From: Lachnospiraceae bacterium AC2029
Lineage (GTDB): Bacteria > Bacillota > Clostridia > Lachnospirales > Lachnospiraceae
Reading direction: 5' to 3'
Length of the DNA: 64,000 nucleotides
NCBI GenBank assembly: GCA_000703065.1
Contig: JNLK01000001.1
Location: 3,742,001 to 3,806,000 of the forward strand
Position numbers and translations under genes: made by a program. The notes below the pieces were generated by a model that saw only the letters and a list, made by a program, of their open reading frames with translations, searched no databases and was not told where the DNA came from. Below, piece by piece: positions 1 to 8,171 of this stretch; positions within the stretch are counted from its first letter, which is position 1, and every line of letters starts with the position of its first letter.

Positions 1-689
1 TGAAGCGGAGCATATACCGTCATAAGAGCATACTTCATAGTCGAATTCTCAGTTACATATTCAGACTCGCAGAGAATGAAATAGTTCTTTCCTGCTACGA
101 CCTGGGTTCCGAGAAGTGCGATTGCCTTGTAATCAGCACCGACCAGAGTCTTTACCGCACCGTCAAATGCCTTCTGTGCGTCATCTGTCATTGCGGGACC
201 TGCTCCTTCGATACCGCCGGCCAGCTGCTCCTTGTTAAGACCTACTGCCTCAACACCGGAATCGGATACATCTTCGATCTTGGCATTTCCTTCCAGATCT
301 GCATACAGGGTTACAACTGCGTACTCCGGCTTTGCATCCTGAACCACCTTTGTCTCTGCACAGAGGATACGGTAATTTGTTCCTGCCACAACCTGGGTTC
401 CGAGTACCAGAAGCGGCTCATAGGTTGCACCGTCCAGGCCTTCGGTTGCCTTCTTCATAAGGTTCTTGATCTCATCGGTAACCTTCATGTCATCCGGTTT
501 CGACCATCCGCCGACGATCTTCTCTCCTTCTTTTCCTGCTTCGGAAGCTGCTTCGGTCTTTGCTTCTGTAGCTGCTGAAGTAGCCTGCTCGGAAGCAGCT
601 GCAGTTGTTGCGTTCTCAGACTTACCGCAACCTGCGAACATCAATGACATAGCGAGTGCACATACCACGATCTTTCCAGTTTTCTTCAT
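1..689 (-). CDS. Lipoprotein with two tandem cystatin-like domains (partial, runs off left edge)
   Basis: Translating the minus strand from ATG at 689 gives an open frame of 229 residues to the window edge, so the C-terminus is missing. Residues 1-21 are a lipoprotein signal with lipobox FAGC (Cys21), followed by an Ala/Thr/Glu/Ser linker to about residue 57. Two repeats follow. Each has a GlyGly pair (60-61 and 158-159), then about 38 residues later the motif QVVAGxNY (99-106 and 196-203). After the first comes a hydrophobic strand and a turn (LYADLEG) where cystatins have their second binding loop. GG trunk, helix, QVVAG loop and later hairpin are the hallmarks of the cystatin family of papain-type cysteine protease inhibitors. 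The inhibitory role is inferred from the motif. The fold call is fairly strong. It has an ECF-type promoter (744-772) and is probably displayed on the outer face of the membrane. Confidence 0.8.
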   Translation of the reverse strand, partial: MKKTGKIVVCALAMSLMFAGCGKSENATTAAASEQATSAATEAKTEAASEAGKEGEKIVGGWSKPDDMKVTDEIKNLMKKATEGLDGATYEPLLVLGTQVVAGTNYRILCAETKVVQDAKPEYAVVTLYADLEGNAKIEDVSDSGVEAVGLNKEQLAGGIEGAGPAMTDDAQKAFDGAVKTLVGADYKAIALLGTQVVAGKNYFILCESEYVTENSTMKYALMTVYAPL

Positions 690-743
690 AGTCCTTTACC
701 TCTTTTCTGATAAATATCCTGCTCTTTCAAGCCCTTCAATCTA

Positions 744-772
744 TATACAGATGAAGGATAACAAATGTTGCA
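744..772 (-). promoter_or_regulatory. ECF-sigma-type promoter of the cystatin-like lipoprotein
   Basis: On the minus strand this reads TGCAACATTT, 9 bases, then CATCTGTATA, about 55 bases before the ATG at 689. The same two blocks with the same spacing precede the gene at 2888. The AAC-containing -35 block and CGTC/CATCTG-like -10 block are typical of extracytoplasmic-function sigma factors, and one is encoded at 1521-2135. That it recognises this site is inference. Confidence 0.6.
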
Positions 773-790
773 AAGTTTTAAAAAAATATT

Positions 791-870
791 CACGTACCCT
801 TCAATTCGATCATGAACCTTCCGCGCTCTTCGCGTAAGCCGTGCCTCCGGCACCGGTGTTCATGATCACC
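791..870. repeat. Structured intergenic repeat, copy A
   Basis: Starts CACGTACCCT and contains an outer inverted repeat GATCATGAAC / GTTCATGATC enclosing two small hairpins (CGCG-loop-CGCG and GTGCC-TCC-GGCAC). Related copies occur at 2229-2292, 58531-58575 and 58587-58674, always between genes. It lies between the lipoprotein promoter and the end of the anti-sigma gene. Confidence 0.7.
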
Positions 871-880
871 ATTATTTATA

Positions 881-1534
881 TTACTTTATGATCTCATTTG
901 CAAGAGTTTTTGCATTTGCCTCGGATATCCCCGGAATGCAGTACATGGAATAGGAACAGGTCCCGTCTGTCCAGATCACCAGTGCATACTTGTCGGTTTC
1001 ACCCTTCAGAGTGACGCTGACGCCTTCGATCTCAACCTTCTTCTCCTCTTTAAAGGTTTCATAGACTCCGGAATTATCCTTCGTGCCTTTGGAGACCCGG
1101 TAGCTGATGGTTCCGAAGGATCCTCCGTAGTTGATCTCGGCGATCTCATGGTTGATATCCTGGTAATTTCTCTCAGTCACCTCCCCCGGGAAGGATGTGG
1201 GTTCCTTGATATCATATCCCACAGCTTCGGACAGCTCCTTCACCGAATCATAGGTGGTCAGCTGATAGGTTCCCTGGGGCAGGTAATCCTGTTCGGTTGT
1301 TACCGGCGTTTCCGTTGTCTGCACAGGATCTGTCACCGTTTCCCGTGTCTTCCATGGCTGGAGCAGGATCAGAAGGACCGCTGCCGCAGCCAAAACCCCT
1401 GCAGCCGGAATCCATATCTTCAATTTCTGATTTCTCCTCTTCCGGGCAAAATGTTTCTCCACATTTCCGAGGATGCGGCTCTGCATTTCTTCCGTCATTT
1501 GGATCCGGTCCATTGCTTCTTTATATTTTGCCAA
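881..1534 (-). CDS. Membrane anti-sigma factor of the ECF pair, DUF4367-like C-terminal domain
   Basis: 217 residues. A charged cytoplasmic N-terminal segment of about 40 residues is followed by one membrane segment (about 41-61, Ala/Leu/Ile rich) and an extracytoplasmic domain of about 150 residues. Its start overlaps the end of the ECF sigma gene by 14 bases (1521-1534), the usual coupled arrangement of sigma and anti-sigma. The start is TTG at 1534 with AGGAGG nine bases upstream; an ATG at 1516 is the alternative. The outer domain (about 95-217, with VTLKGxxDKYALVIW) resembles that of the secreted protein at 2295-2888 and the DUF4367 family. The expected role is to hold the sigma factor at the membrane until an outside signal acts. 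Assignment rests on topology and gene context. Confidence 0.75.
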   Translation of the reverse strand: MAKYKEAMDRIQMTEEMQSRILGNVEKHFARKRRNQKLKIWIPAAGVLAAAAVLLILLQPWKTRETVTDPVQTTETPVTTEQDYLPQGTYQLTTYDSVKELSEAVGYDIKEPTSFPGEVTERNYQDINHEIAEINYGGSFGTISYRVSKGTKDNSGVYETFKEEKKVEIEGVSVTLKGETDKYALVIWTDGTCSYSMYCIPGISEANAKTLANEIIK

Positions 1535-2135
1535 AGTCGTATTCCTCCTTCAGTATTTCCTTCAGGTGCTCTCTGGCTCTTTTCAGGTCAGATCGCACCG
1601 TGGATTCCTTTCGTCTCAGGATCTTTGCGATCTCCGCAGTCCGATAGCCCTCCACATAAAACAGATGGATCACTTCCCTGGATTGTTCAGGAAGTCCCCG
1701 GACCGCATCCCATACATATGCCAGATCCTCCCTTTTCTCTGCAACCAGCTCCTCATTCAGTTCATCGGTCTCCCGGTATTTATTATAATCGATCCGGTTC
1801 TTCGCCACATTCGCCGCCGTCCTGAGCAGGTAAGCCTTCTCATGCTCCTCGCTCTTAAACTCCGGATCCGCTTCCAGTACCCGGATCAGCGTATCCTGCA
1901 GCACATCCTCCGCATCTGCCATATTATGCAGGTAGGAATAAGCCAGGCGCAGGATCGAATTTCCGTATTCCTTCATGAAACGCTCCGCGCGCCGTTCCAC
2001 GCCTGCCGAATGAAGCTTTCTGACCGGAGCGGAAGGCTTCTCTGATTCGCTTCTCACTGCGGAAAGGATCCTTCTCAGTACGCTTCCGAAATCATCGGCC
2101 GTTTCGGATTTGGGTTGCATGATCACCAGTTCCAT
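1521..2135 (-). CDS. ECF-type RNA polymerase sigma-70 factor
   Basis: 204 residues. After an unusual N-terminal extension of about 45 residues come sigma region 2 (FMKEYGNSILRLAYSYLHN, AEDVLQDTLIRVL) and, after a short linker, region 4 (LPEQSREVIHLFYVEGYRT, AEIAKIL, ESTVRSDLKRAR) with its helix-turn-helix. Regions 1 and 3 are absent, which defines the ECF group. ATG at 2135 has GAGGAG six bases upstream. It is followed, overlapping, by its likely anti-sigma gene. Two nearby genes (starts at 689 and 2888) carry matching ECF-type promoters, but no copy of that motif is seen directly before this gene, so autoregulation is not evident. Confidence 0.92.
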   Translation of the reverse strand: MELVIMQPKSETADDFGSVLRRILSAVRSESEKPSAPVRKLHSAGVERRAERFMKEYGNSILRLAYSYLHNMADAEDVLQDTLIRVLEADPEFKSEEHEKAYLLRTAANVAKNRIDYNKYRETDELNEELVAEKREDLAYVWDAVRGLPEQSREVIHLFYVEGYRTAEIAKILRRKESTVRSDLKRAREHLKEILKEEYDFGKI

Positions 2136-2164
2136 CTGTTACTCCTCAATCTTATGTAGTAAAC

Positions 2165-2193
2165 GGCCGGGCAGACATCATTCCGGCCCGGCC
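2165..2193 (-). terminator. GC-rich hairpin, possible terminator
   Basis: Perfect 8-bp stem GGCCGGGC / GCCCGGCC with a 13-base loop, between the secreted protein gene and the ECF sigma gene. There is no good U-tract on either side, so it may instead be an mRNA-stabilising or attenuating structure. Confidence 0.35.
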
Positions 2194-2228
2194 ATCGACT
2201 CCATTTACTTTCTTATATCGTTACTGTT

Positions 2229-2292
2229 CACGTACCCTCGTATTCGATCACGAACCATCTGAGGTTCGTGTGCAGGTCGTGCTTCCGGCACT
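2229..2292. repeat. Structured intergenic repeat, copy B
   Basis: Begins CACGTACCCT and keeps ATTCGATCACGAACC and the GTGC-TTCCG-GCAC end of the family. Its central arm differs from the other copies (CACGAACC / GGTTCGTG stem). It directly abuts the 3' end of the secreted protein gene at 2295. Confidence 0.65.
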
Positions 2293-2294
2293 AC

Positions 2295-2888
2295 TCATCG
2301 TATCTCTTCAAGGATCCGTGCAAATGCCTCATCCGAAACCCCGTCGTTCTGGTAGGTGATGGCATCATAGATCCCGACTGCATATCGGTAATCGCCGTCC
2401 TGCCATATAGCCAGGGAATACACTCCGTCATTTCCCTTCAGGGTTACATCCCTGCCTCCTACGCTGAGTTCCTTCTTCTCCTTGTAGGCGTTGTAATCAC
2501 CGCTGATATCCGACGTGGCCTTCGCCTTCCGAATGGTGATGTAATGCCACTCATCCTTTCGGAGCTGTACCTGGATCATCCGGCTGCTCCTCATAACGTC
2601 GATATCCATTTTGTCGTAACTGTCCACCTTTTCCGGTACAGAGATACTGAACCCGGCCAGCGCTTCCGCCTCATCCAGATCCTTGCACTCTATAAACGGA
2701 CTCCAGGTGGATGGGTCCGACCCCATCAATGGTTCTTCCTTCTGCATTGTCACCGCCTCCGTTTCTTCATCCGCTGTCTTTGTTTCTTCATCTGCCGCTT
2801 CCGCCCTGCCTGCCATGAAGCAGATGCCGGCGGTAGTGACAGTCATGCACGCCACGATTGCCGTGGCTGCGATCCATTTTCTCCTCAT
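2295..2888 (-). CDS. Secreted DUF4367-like protein, probable ECF-sigma target
   Basis: 197 residues starting at ATG 2888 with AGGAGG seven bases upstream. An N-terminal signal or anchor (RRKWIAATAIVACMTVTTAG, then AGRAEA) is followed by an acidic Thr/Glu linker (about 32-52). The C-terminal domain (about 62-197) contains LSVGGRDVTLKGNDGVYSLA and ends DEAFARILEEIR. This matches segment by segment the outer domain of the anti-sigma at 881-1534 (VEIEGVSVTLKG, YALVIW, ANAKTLANEIIK). A matching ECF promoter lies at 2941-2973. It may be an extracytoplasmic partner, competitor or sensor component of the anti-sigma; that is inference. The true enzymatic or binding role is unknown. Confidence 0.75.
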   Translation of the reverse strand: MRRKWIAATAIVACMTVTTAGICFMAGRAEAADEETKTADEETEAVTMQKEEPLMGSDPSTWSPFIECKDLDEAEALAGFSISVPEKVDSYDKMDIDVMRSSRMIQVQLRKDEWHYITIRKAKATSDISGDYNAYKEKKELSVGGRDVTLKGNDGVYSLAIWQDGDYRYAVGIYDAITYQNDGVSDEAFARILEEIR

Positions 2889-2940
2889 TTATGCTCCTCC
2901 TCATATGTTAAGATTCATTCCAACGATATATCGTGTTCAT

Positions 2941-2973
2941 CTTATACACAGATGGGAGGATGAAAATGTTGCA
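2941..2973 (-). promoter_or_regulatory. ECF-sigma-type promoter of the secreted DUF4367-like protein
   Basis: Minus strand TGCAACATTT, 9 bases, CATCTGTGTATAAG, about 59 bases before the ATG at 2888. It matches the element at 744-772 in sequence, spacing and distance to the start codon. Confidence 0.6.
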
Positions 2974-2992
2974 GCGACAGAGACAAAACTTC

Positions 2993-3029
2993 GGAATCCG
3001 TGTCCTTCCCGGTTTTCCGGACGGATTTC
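2993..3029 (-). terminator. Probable terminator of the WalJ-like gene
   Basis: Nested inverted repeat with outer arms AATCCGT / ACGGATT and inner CCGG-TTTT-CCGG. On the minus strand a short GTTTTG tract follows, just after the stop codon at 3038. The stem is interrupted and the U-tract is weak. Confidence 0.4.
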
Positions 3030-3037
3030 TGCGGTCC

Positions 3038-3832
3038 TTACAGCTCAACCAGCGGATCCGCCGTATCTCTTGCAGCGATCTGAATATTCATTTCCTTCGG
3101 ATCCGGCGCATAAGGGTTGCCCAGCAGTTCCTGAAGCACGGTCTCATATGCCAGCTCGGGGAAATTATTTTCCTTTGAAAGATGTCCCAGGCGGATCTCC
3201 TTCACATGTTCATTCAGCAGTTCCCGGATAAATGCGCCGCCTGCCTCATTTGACAGATGGCCGATATCACTGAGGATCCTCTGCTTCAGGGAATAGGGAT
3301 AGGGCCCCACCTCCAGCATGCGGATATCATGATTTGCTTCGATCAGCATCATGTCACAGCCCTGCAGTTCGCGGATCAGATCATTTGTTACATATCCCAG
3401 ATCCGTGGCGATACAGCATTTCTTCACTCCGTCCGTAAAGCTGTAGCATACCGGCTCTGCAGCATCGTGGGATACCGCATGGGATTTGATCTCCAGATCC
3501 TTCAGCTGGATACTGTCCCCCGGACGGAAGGGTCGGAACAGTTCATAGTCCAGCTTCCCGAGATTCATCCGGGACAGGGCCCGGATCGTACCATCCGTTG
3601 CATATACGGGCATATGGTACTTTCTTGTCAGTACACCGAGCCCTCTCACATGATCGATATGCTCGTGAGTGATAAGAAGTGCATCGATGTCTCTTCCCGT
3701 ATACTCCGCGGTATTCAGGCATTCTTCTATTTTCTTCATACTGACGCCGGCGTCGCAGAGGACCGTCACCCGTTCGGTTCCTACCAGGGTACTGTTCCCG
3801 CTGCTTCCGCTGACGAGGTTCATCATTTTCAT
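3038..3832 (-). CDS. MBL-fold metallohydrolase, YycJ/WalJ-like
   Basis: 264 residues. The N-terminus MNLVSGSSGNSTLV is the signature of the YycJ/WalJ branch of metallo-beta-lactamase-fold hydrolases. The metal motif HEHIDH lies at 56-61, and further ligands are plausible at AVSHDAAEP, ATDLGY and the final GHLSKEN. In Bacilli this gene follows the walRK cell-wall two-component genes and affects cell-wall and DNA metabolism; here it stands apart from any walRK genes. No clear ribosome-binding site precedes ATG 3832, and a second ATG lies two codons downstream. The catalytic substrate is not known from sequence. Confidence 0.85.
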   Translation of the reverse strand: MKMMNLVSGSSGNSTLVGTERVTVLCDAGVSMKKIEECLNTAEYTGRDIDALLITHEHIDHVRGLGVLTRKYHMPVYATDGTIRALSRMNLGKLDYELFRPFRPGDSIQLKDLEIKSHAVSHDAAEPVCYSFTDGVKKCCIATDLGYVTNDLIRELQGCDMMLIEANHDIRMLEVGPYPYSLKQRILSDIGHLSNEAGGAFIRELLNEHVKEIRLGHLSKENNFPELAYETVLQELLGNPYAPDPKEMNIQIAARDTADPLVEL

Positions 3833-3868
3833 ATTAAATCATACCAAACAGTCATAGTGTAGTTTAGA

Positions 3869-4939
3869 TTACCTTCGCGCCTGCAGGATCATGGAATCAT
3901 AAAAGAGACCTTCATATTCCGGATCCCCGGCGAACTGATGCGAAACGATTCCTTCGCGGAATACATCATATTCGTTGAGCCCTTCCAGGGACAGCTTCTC
4001 AGCCGCCAGCAGGGAGGTATTCCCCGAGATCTTCACTCTGTCCAGCAACTTTTCCGGGATGAGACCGATGGTCCCCGCATCCCGAAGGGACAGATGAAAG
4101 CCAAACCCTCCGGACAGGTAAATGTGCCGGATGTCATCCACCGTGCAACCGGCCCTTTTCAGGAGACACAGAAATGTGGCATAGATGGCTGCAGATGCCA
4201 GCTGGACATCATGGAGGATCTTCGCCGTGATCCTTATACTCTGAAACTCGATCCCCTTCTCGGCGATCTCCGGCGGCAGGGTTCCGTCACTGGGAATTCT
4301 TCCGGTCCGAAGCAGATTTGACAGAACGGATAAGGTGGTTGAGCCATAGATCCCCTGAGAACGTGTGCAGTTCTCAAAGGCCGGTCCGCAGGCAGCGGAT
4401 GCACCGTGGATCCTGCCGTCATGTCGAAGCAGCATCTCTCCGTTGGTCCCGAGATCCATCAGAAGCTCATCCTCACCGACCGGAAGCGCCCATGCTCCGC
4501 CACAGGAATCACTCCCCAGAAAGGCGGATGTGCCTACCGGAACATAACCCGGAATCCCATCCAGCGAGAATTCTCCCGTATGAGCCAGGGGCATACCGAA
4601 GGGTGCCACGCCCAGCGGTTCCGTCGGTACCTTGAGAAGGATGGCAGCCATAACGGAATTACAGGTTACGATGATCTGTGACAAGTCCTTCGGATACTCT
4701 GCCCTCTGCCAGGAAAGCATCTTCTGCAGCACATCCCGCATTTCAGCAAGGACTCCCTCCCGAAGCGCATCAGATTCCGGATGCTTCTGCAGAAAGGTCA
4801 TCCGGGAGATCACATCGGATCCGTATTTCATCTGGGGATTCAGGAATCCGTGTTTTGCCGCAGCCGAACCATCCGGACGAAGCAGGGATGCCTCCACCGT
4901 GGTGGTTCCAAGATCGATTGCCGCCAGATATCTTTCCAT
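3869..4939 (-). CDS. ASKHA-domain corrinoid-activator-like protein (DUF4445/RACo C-terminal type)
   Basis: 356 residues. The phosphate loop AIDLGTTTVEASLL (7-20) opens an actin/Hsp70-like ATPase fold. LLMDLGTNGEMLL, AACGPAFEN and HIYLSGGFG are the motifs of the DUF4445 family found in RACo and RamA-type proteins, which use ATP to reactivate the Co(II) form of corrinoid methyltransferases. RACo also carries an N-terminal [2Fe-2S] domain. Here that domain is absent and no cysteine cluster is visible, so an external electron donor would be needed. Start ATG 4939 has AGGAA just upstream. The only corrinoid enzyme in the window is the MetH at 28036-30474, which lacks its own reactivation domain; a functional link is inference. 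Confidence 0.75.
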   Translation of the reverse strand: MERYLAAIDLGTTTVEASLLRPDGSAAAKHGFLNPQMKYGSDVISRMTFLQKHPESDALREGVLAEMRDVLQKMLSWQRAEYPKDLSQIIVTCNSVMAAILLKVPTEPLGVAPFGMPLAHTGEFSLDGIPGYVPVGTSAFLGSDSCGGAWALPVGEDELLMDLGTNGEMLLRHDGRIHGASAACGPAFENCTRSQGIYGSTTLSVLSNLLRTGRIPSDGTLPPEIAEKGIEFQSIRITAKILHDVQLASAAIYATFLCLLKRAGCTVDDIRHIYLSGGFGFHLSLRDAGTIGLIPEKLLDRVKISGNTSLLAAEKLSLEGLNEYDVFREGIVSHQFAGDPEYEGLFYDSMILQARR

Positions 4940-4968
4940 TTCCTATAGCCACTTTCTTTTCGCGGTTA

Positions 4969-6192
4969 CTACAGCGCAGCCTTCGGGCTCTTGTCCAACG
5001 GACGATAACCCTTCTCCTTCAGGACCTCCATGATCTTCTCTTTATGCTCCGGGCCGAAGGCCTCCAGTGTGATCACCAGTTCCACGGCTGCATTCCGGTT
5101 CAGGGATACGAACTGGTTATGCTCCAGCTTGATGATATTGCCCTGAAGTTCTGCGATGATCCGGGATACTGCCATCAGCTCACCCGGCTTGTCCGGAAGC
5201 AGTACGGATACCGTAAAGATGCGGTTCCGGGCGATGAGACCATGCTGAACCACGGAGGACAGCGTGATCACATCCATATTTCCGCCGGAAAGGATGCTGA
5301 CTACCTTCTTGCCTTCCGCCGGAAGATGCTTTAATGCCGCAACCGTCAGAAGCCCGCTGTTCTCCACGATCATCTTATGATTTTCGATCATATCCAGGAA
5401 GCTTACGATCAGCTCACTGTCTTCCACTGTGATGATACCGTCCAGATTCTCCTTGATATAGGGGAAGATCTTCTCACCGGGAGTTCTTACGGCAGTACCG
5501 TCTGCGATGGTATTTACGCCCGGAAGGGTTGTGACACAGCCCAGTTTCAGGGATTCCTGCATGCAGTTGGCCCCTGCCGGCTCCACACCGATCACCTTGA
5601 TGTCCTTATTCAGCATCTTGGCAAGAGTGGATACGCCTGTAGCCAGTCCGCCGCCTCCGATGGGAACCAGGATGATATCCACAAAGGGAAGTTCCTTCAG
5701 GATCTCCATGGCCACGGTGCTCTGGCCGGTAGCAACCTCAAGATCGTCAAAGGGATGAATAAAGGTATATCCCTTCTCCTCTGCCAGCTCCAGCGCGTAG
5801 GCGCAGGAATCGTCATATACGTCTCCGTACAGAATGACCTCAGCCCCATAGGACTTGGTGCGGTTTACCTTGATGAGAGGCGTGGATGTGGGCATCACGA
5901 TGGTTGCCTTCACTCCGTATGCCTGTGCCGCGTAAGCCACGCCCTGGGCATGATTTCCCGCAGATGCGGTGATCAGCCCCTTTGAACGCTCTTCATCCGA
6001 CAGCTGGCTGATCTTATAGTATGCCCCGCGGATCTTATACGCTCCGGTGACCTGCATGTTCTCCGGCTTCAGATATACCTTATTTCCTGTTGTCCTGCTT
6101 AAGAATTCGCTCTCGATCAGGTTTGTGGGCCGTACCACCTTCGATACGATCTCGTATGCCTGCTCACATTTCTCTCTTGTGATCTTATCCAT
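4969..6192 (-). CDS. ilvA: Threonine ammonia-lyase (threonine dehydratase) with ACT domain
   Basis: 407 residues. This PLP-dependent fold-type II enzyme converts threonine to 2-oxobutanoate and ammonia, the first step of isoleucine synthesis or of anaerobic threonine use. The PLP lysine sits in TGAYKIRGA (Lys53), the phosphate- and substrate-loop motifs are SAGNHAQG and GGGGLATG, and a single ACT-type regulatory domain occupies about 325-407. Length and the single ACT domain match the short TdcB/IlvA form of Clostridia rather than the 514-residue E. coli IlvA. Start ATG 6192 is preceded by AAGGCAGGAAAT. Branched-chain genes ilvN-ilvC lie 20 kb away, so it is not in that operon. Confidence 0.93.
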   Translation of the reverse strand: MDKITREKCEQAYEIVSKVVRPTNLIESEFLSRTTGNKVYLKPENMQVTGAYKIRGAYYKISQLSDEERSKGLITASAGNHAQGVAYAAQAYGVKATIVMPTSTPLIKVNRTKSYGAEVILYGDVYDDSCAYALELAEEKGYTFIHPFDDLEVATGQSTVAMEILKELPFVDIILVPIGGGGLATGVSTLAKMLNKDIKVIGVEPAGANCMQESLKLGCVTTLPGVNTIADGTAVRTPGEKIFPYIKENLDGIITVEDSELIVSFLDMIENHKMIVENSGLLTVAALKHLPAEGKKVVSILSGGNMDVITLSSVVQHGLIARNRIFTVSVLLPDKPGELMAVSRIIAELQGNIIKLEHNQFVSLNRNAAVELVITLEAFGPEHKEKIMEVLKEKGYRPLDKSPKAAL

Positions 6193-6301
6193 ATTTCCTG
6201 CCTTCTTAATATAAAAATAGTATTATTCGGCGTTTCTCCCGCCGGCATGATCCACACAAAAAGCTACTTCGTATTGCATCTGATAACTTGTGTGTTATTA
6301 T

Positions 6302-7093
<792 letters not shown>

Positions 7094-7137
7094 GGCGTAC
7101 CCCTCCTTAAGGCCTGTATGCTCACATCCCCTTTGCT

Positions 7138-8124
7138 TTAGAATCCGTCCACGTCAAATGCATTGTCGTCCGGCTCCTGCTTTTCGATGTCGCTGTCAAC
7201 GATCCTCTCAACATCGGAAGGAATACTGAAGCCCGAGAACAATGCGGAAATGTACTGATCCGGATCGAATCGTTCCATATCCTCCACCTTCTCACCGACA
7301 CCGATATACTTCACCGGAACGTTCAGTTCGGCTTCGATCGCAACGGCAATACCACCCTTGGCGGTTCCGTCCAGCTTGGTCAGAATGATACCGTTGATCT
7401 CCGTCACATTTGAGAACTGGCGTGCCTGCTCCAGTGCATTCTGTCCCGTGGAACCGTCAAGAACGATCAACGATTCCACATTTGCTTCCGGATACTCTCT
7501 GGAAATGATGCGTCGCATCTTGGCAAGCTCGTCCATCAGATTCTTCTTGTTATGAAGACGTCCTGCAGTATCGATCAGCAGGATGTCCGTTCCCCGGGCC
7601 TTGGCAGCGGATACCGCGTCAAAGACAACCGCGGAAGGATCTCCGCCTTCGCCCTGTGCGATCAGCTCCACACCCGCACGATTTGCCCAGGTACGGATCT
7701 GCTCAACCGCTCCGGCGCGGAAGGTATCGCCTGCGGCGATCAGCACCTTCTTGCCCCGTGCATGATACTTTGCGGCCAGCTTTCCGATGGATGTGGTCTT
7801 ACCCACGCCGTTGACACCGATAACGAATACGACGGATTTCTTCTCCTCAAAATCATAGGCGTCCTGATCCACGGACATCTGGTCACGCAGATTGTTCATG
7901 ACCAGATCCTTGGTCATCTCCGCGCTCTTCAGACGCTGCTCCTTTACCTGCTTCTTCAGGTCCTCGATCACACGTTCCGTGGTCTCATAACCCATATCCG
8001 CTTCGATCAGGGTCTCCTCCAGCTCATCATAGAAATCATCCGTGATCTCGGTGGCCCGGAACACATTTGCGATACTTGCACTGGTCTTCTTCAGACCTTC
8101 CTTCAATCTCTGAAAAAATCCCAT
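7138..8124 (-). CDS. ftsY: Signal recognition particle receptor FtsY
   Basis: 328 residues, a short FtsY without the long acidic A-domain of E. coli. The N domain (about 1-90) is followed by the GTPase G domain with G1 [15 protein letters not shown], the insertion-box DTFRAGA, G3 [10 protein letters not shown]4 [10 protein letters not shown] and the closing GVGEKVEDM. It docks Ffh-ribosome complexes at the membrane and hydrolyses GTP together with Ffh. It follows smc by 47 bases in the classical rnc-smc-ftsY order. ATG 8124 has GGAGGGAG upstream. Confidence 0.97.
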   Translation of the reverse strand: MGFFQRLKEGLKKTSASIANVFRATEITDDFYDELEETLIEADMGYETTERVIEDLKKQVKEQRLKSAEMTKDLVMNNLRDQMSVDQDAYDFEEKKSVVFVIGVNGVGKTTSIGKLAAKYHARGKKVLIAAGDTFRAGAVEQIRTWANRAGVELIAQGEGGDPSAVVFDAVSAAKARGTDILLIDTAGRLHNKKNLMDELAKMRRIISREYPEANVESLIVLDGSTGQNALEQARQFSNVTEINGIILTKLDGTAKGGIAVAIEAELNVPVKYIGVGEKVEDMERFDPDQYISALFSGFSIPSDVERIVDSDIEKQEPDDNAFDVDGF

Positions 8125-8171
8125 AATTCTCCCTCCATAATACCGACCTTCCGGCTGCAGCAGCGACCGGA

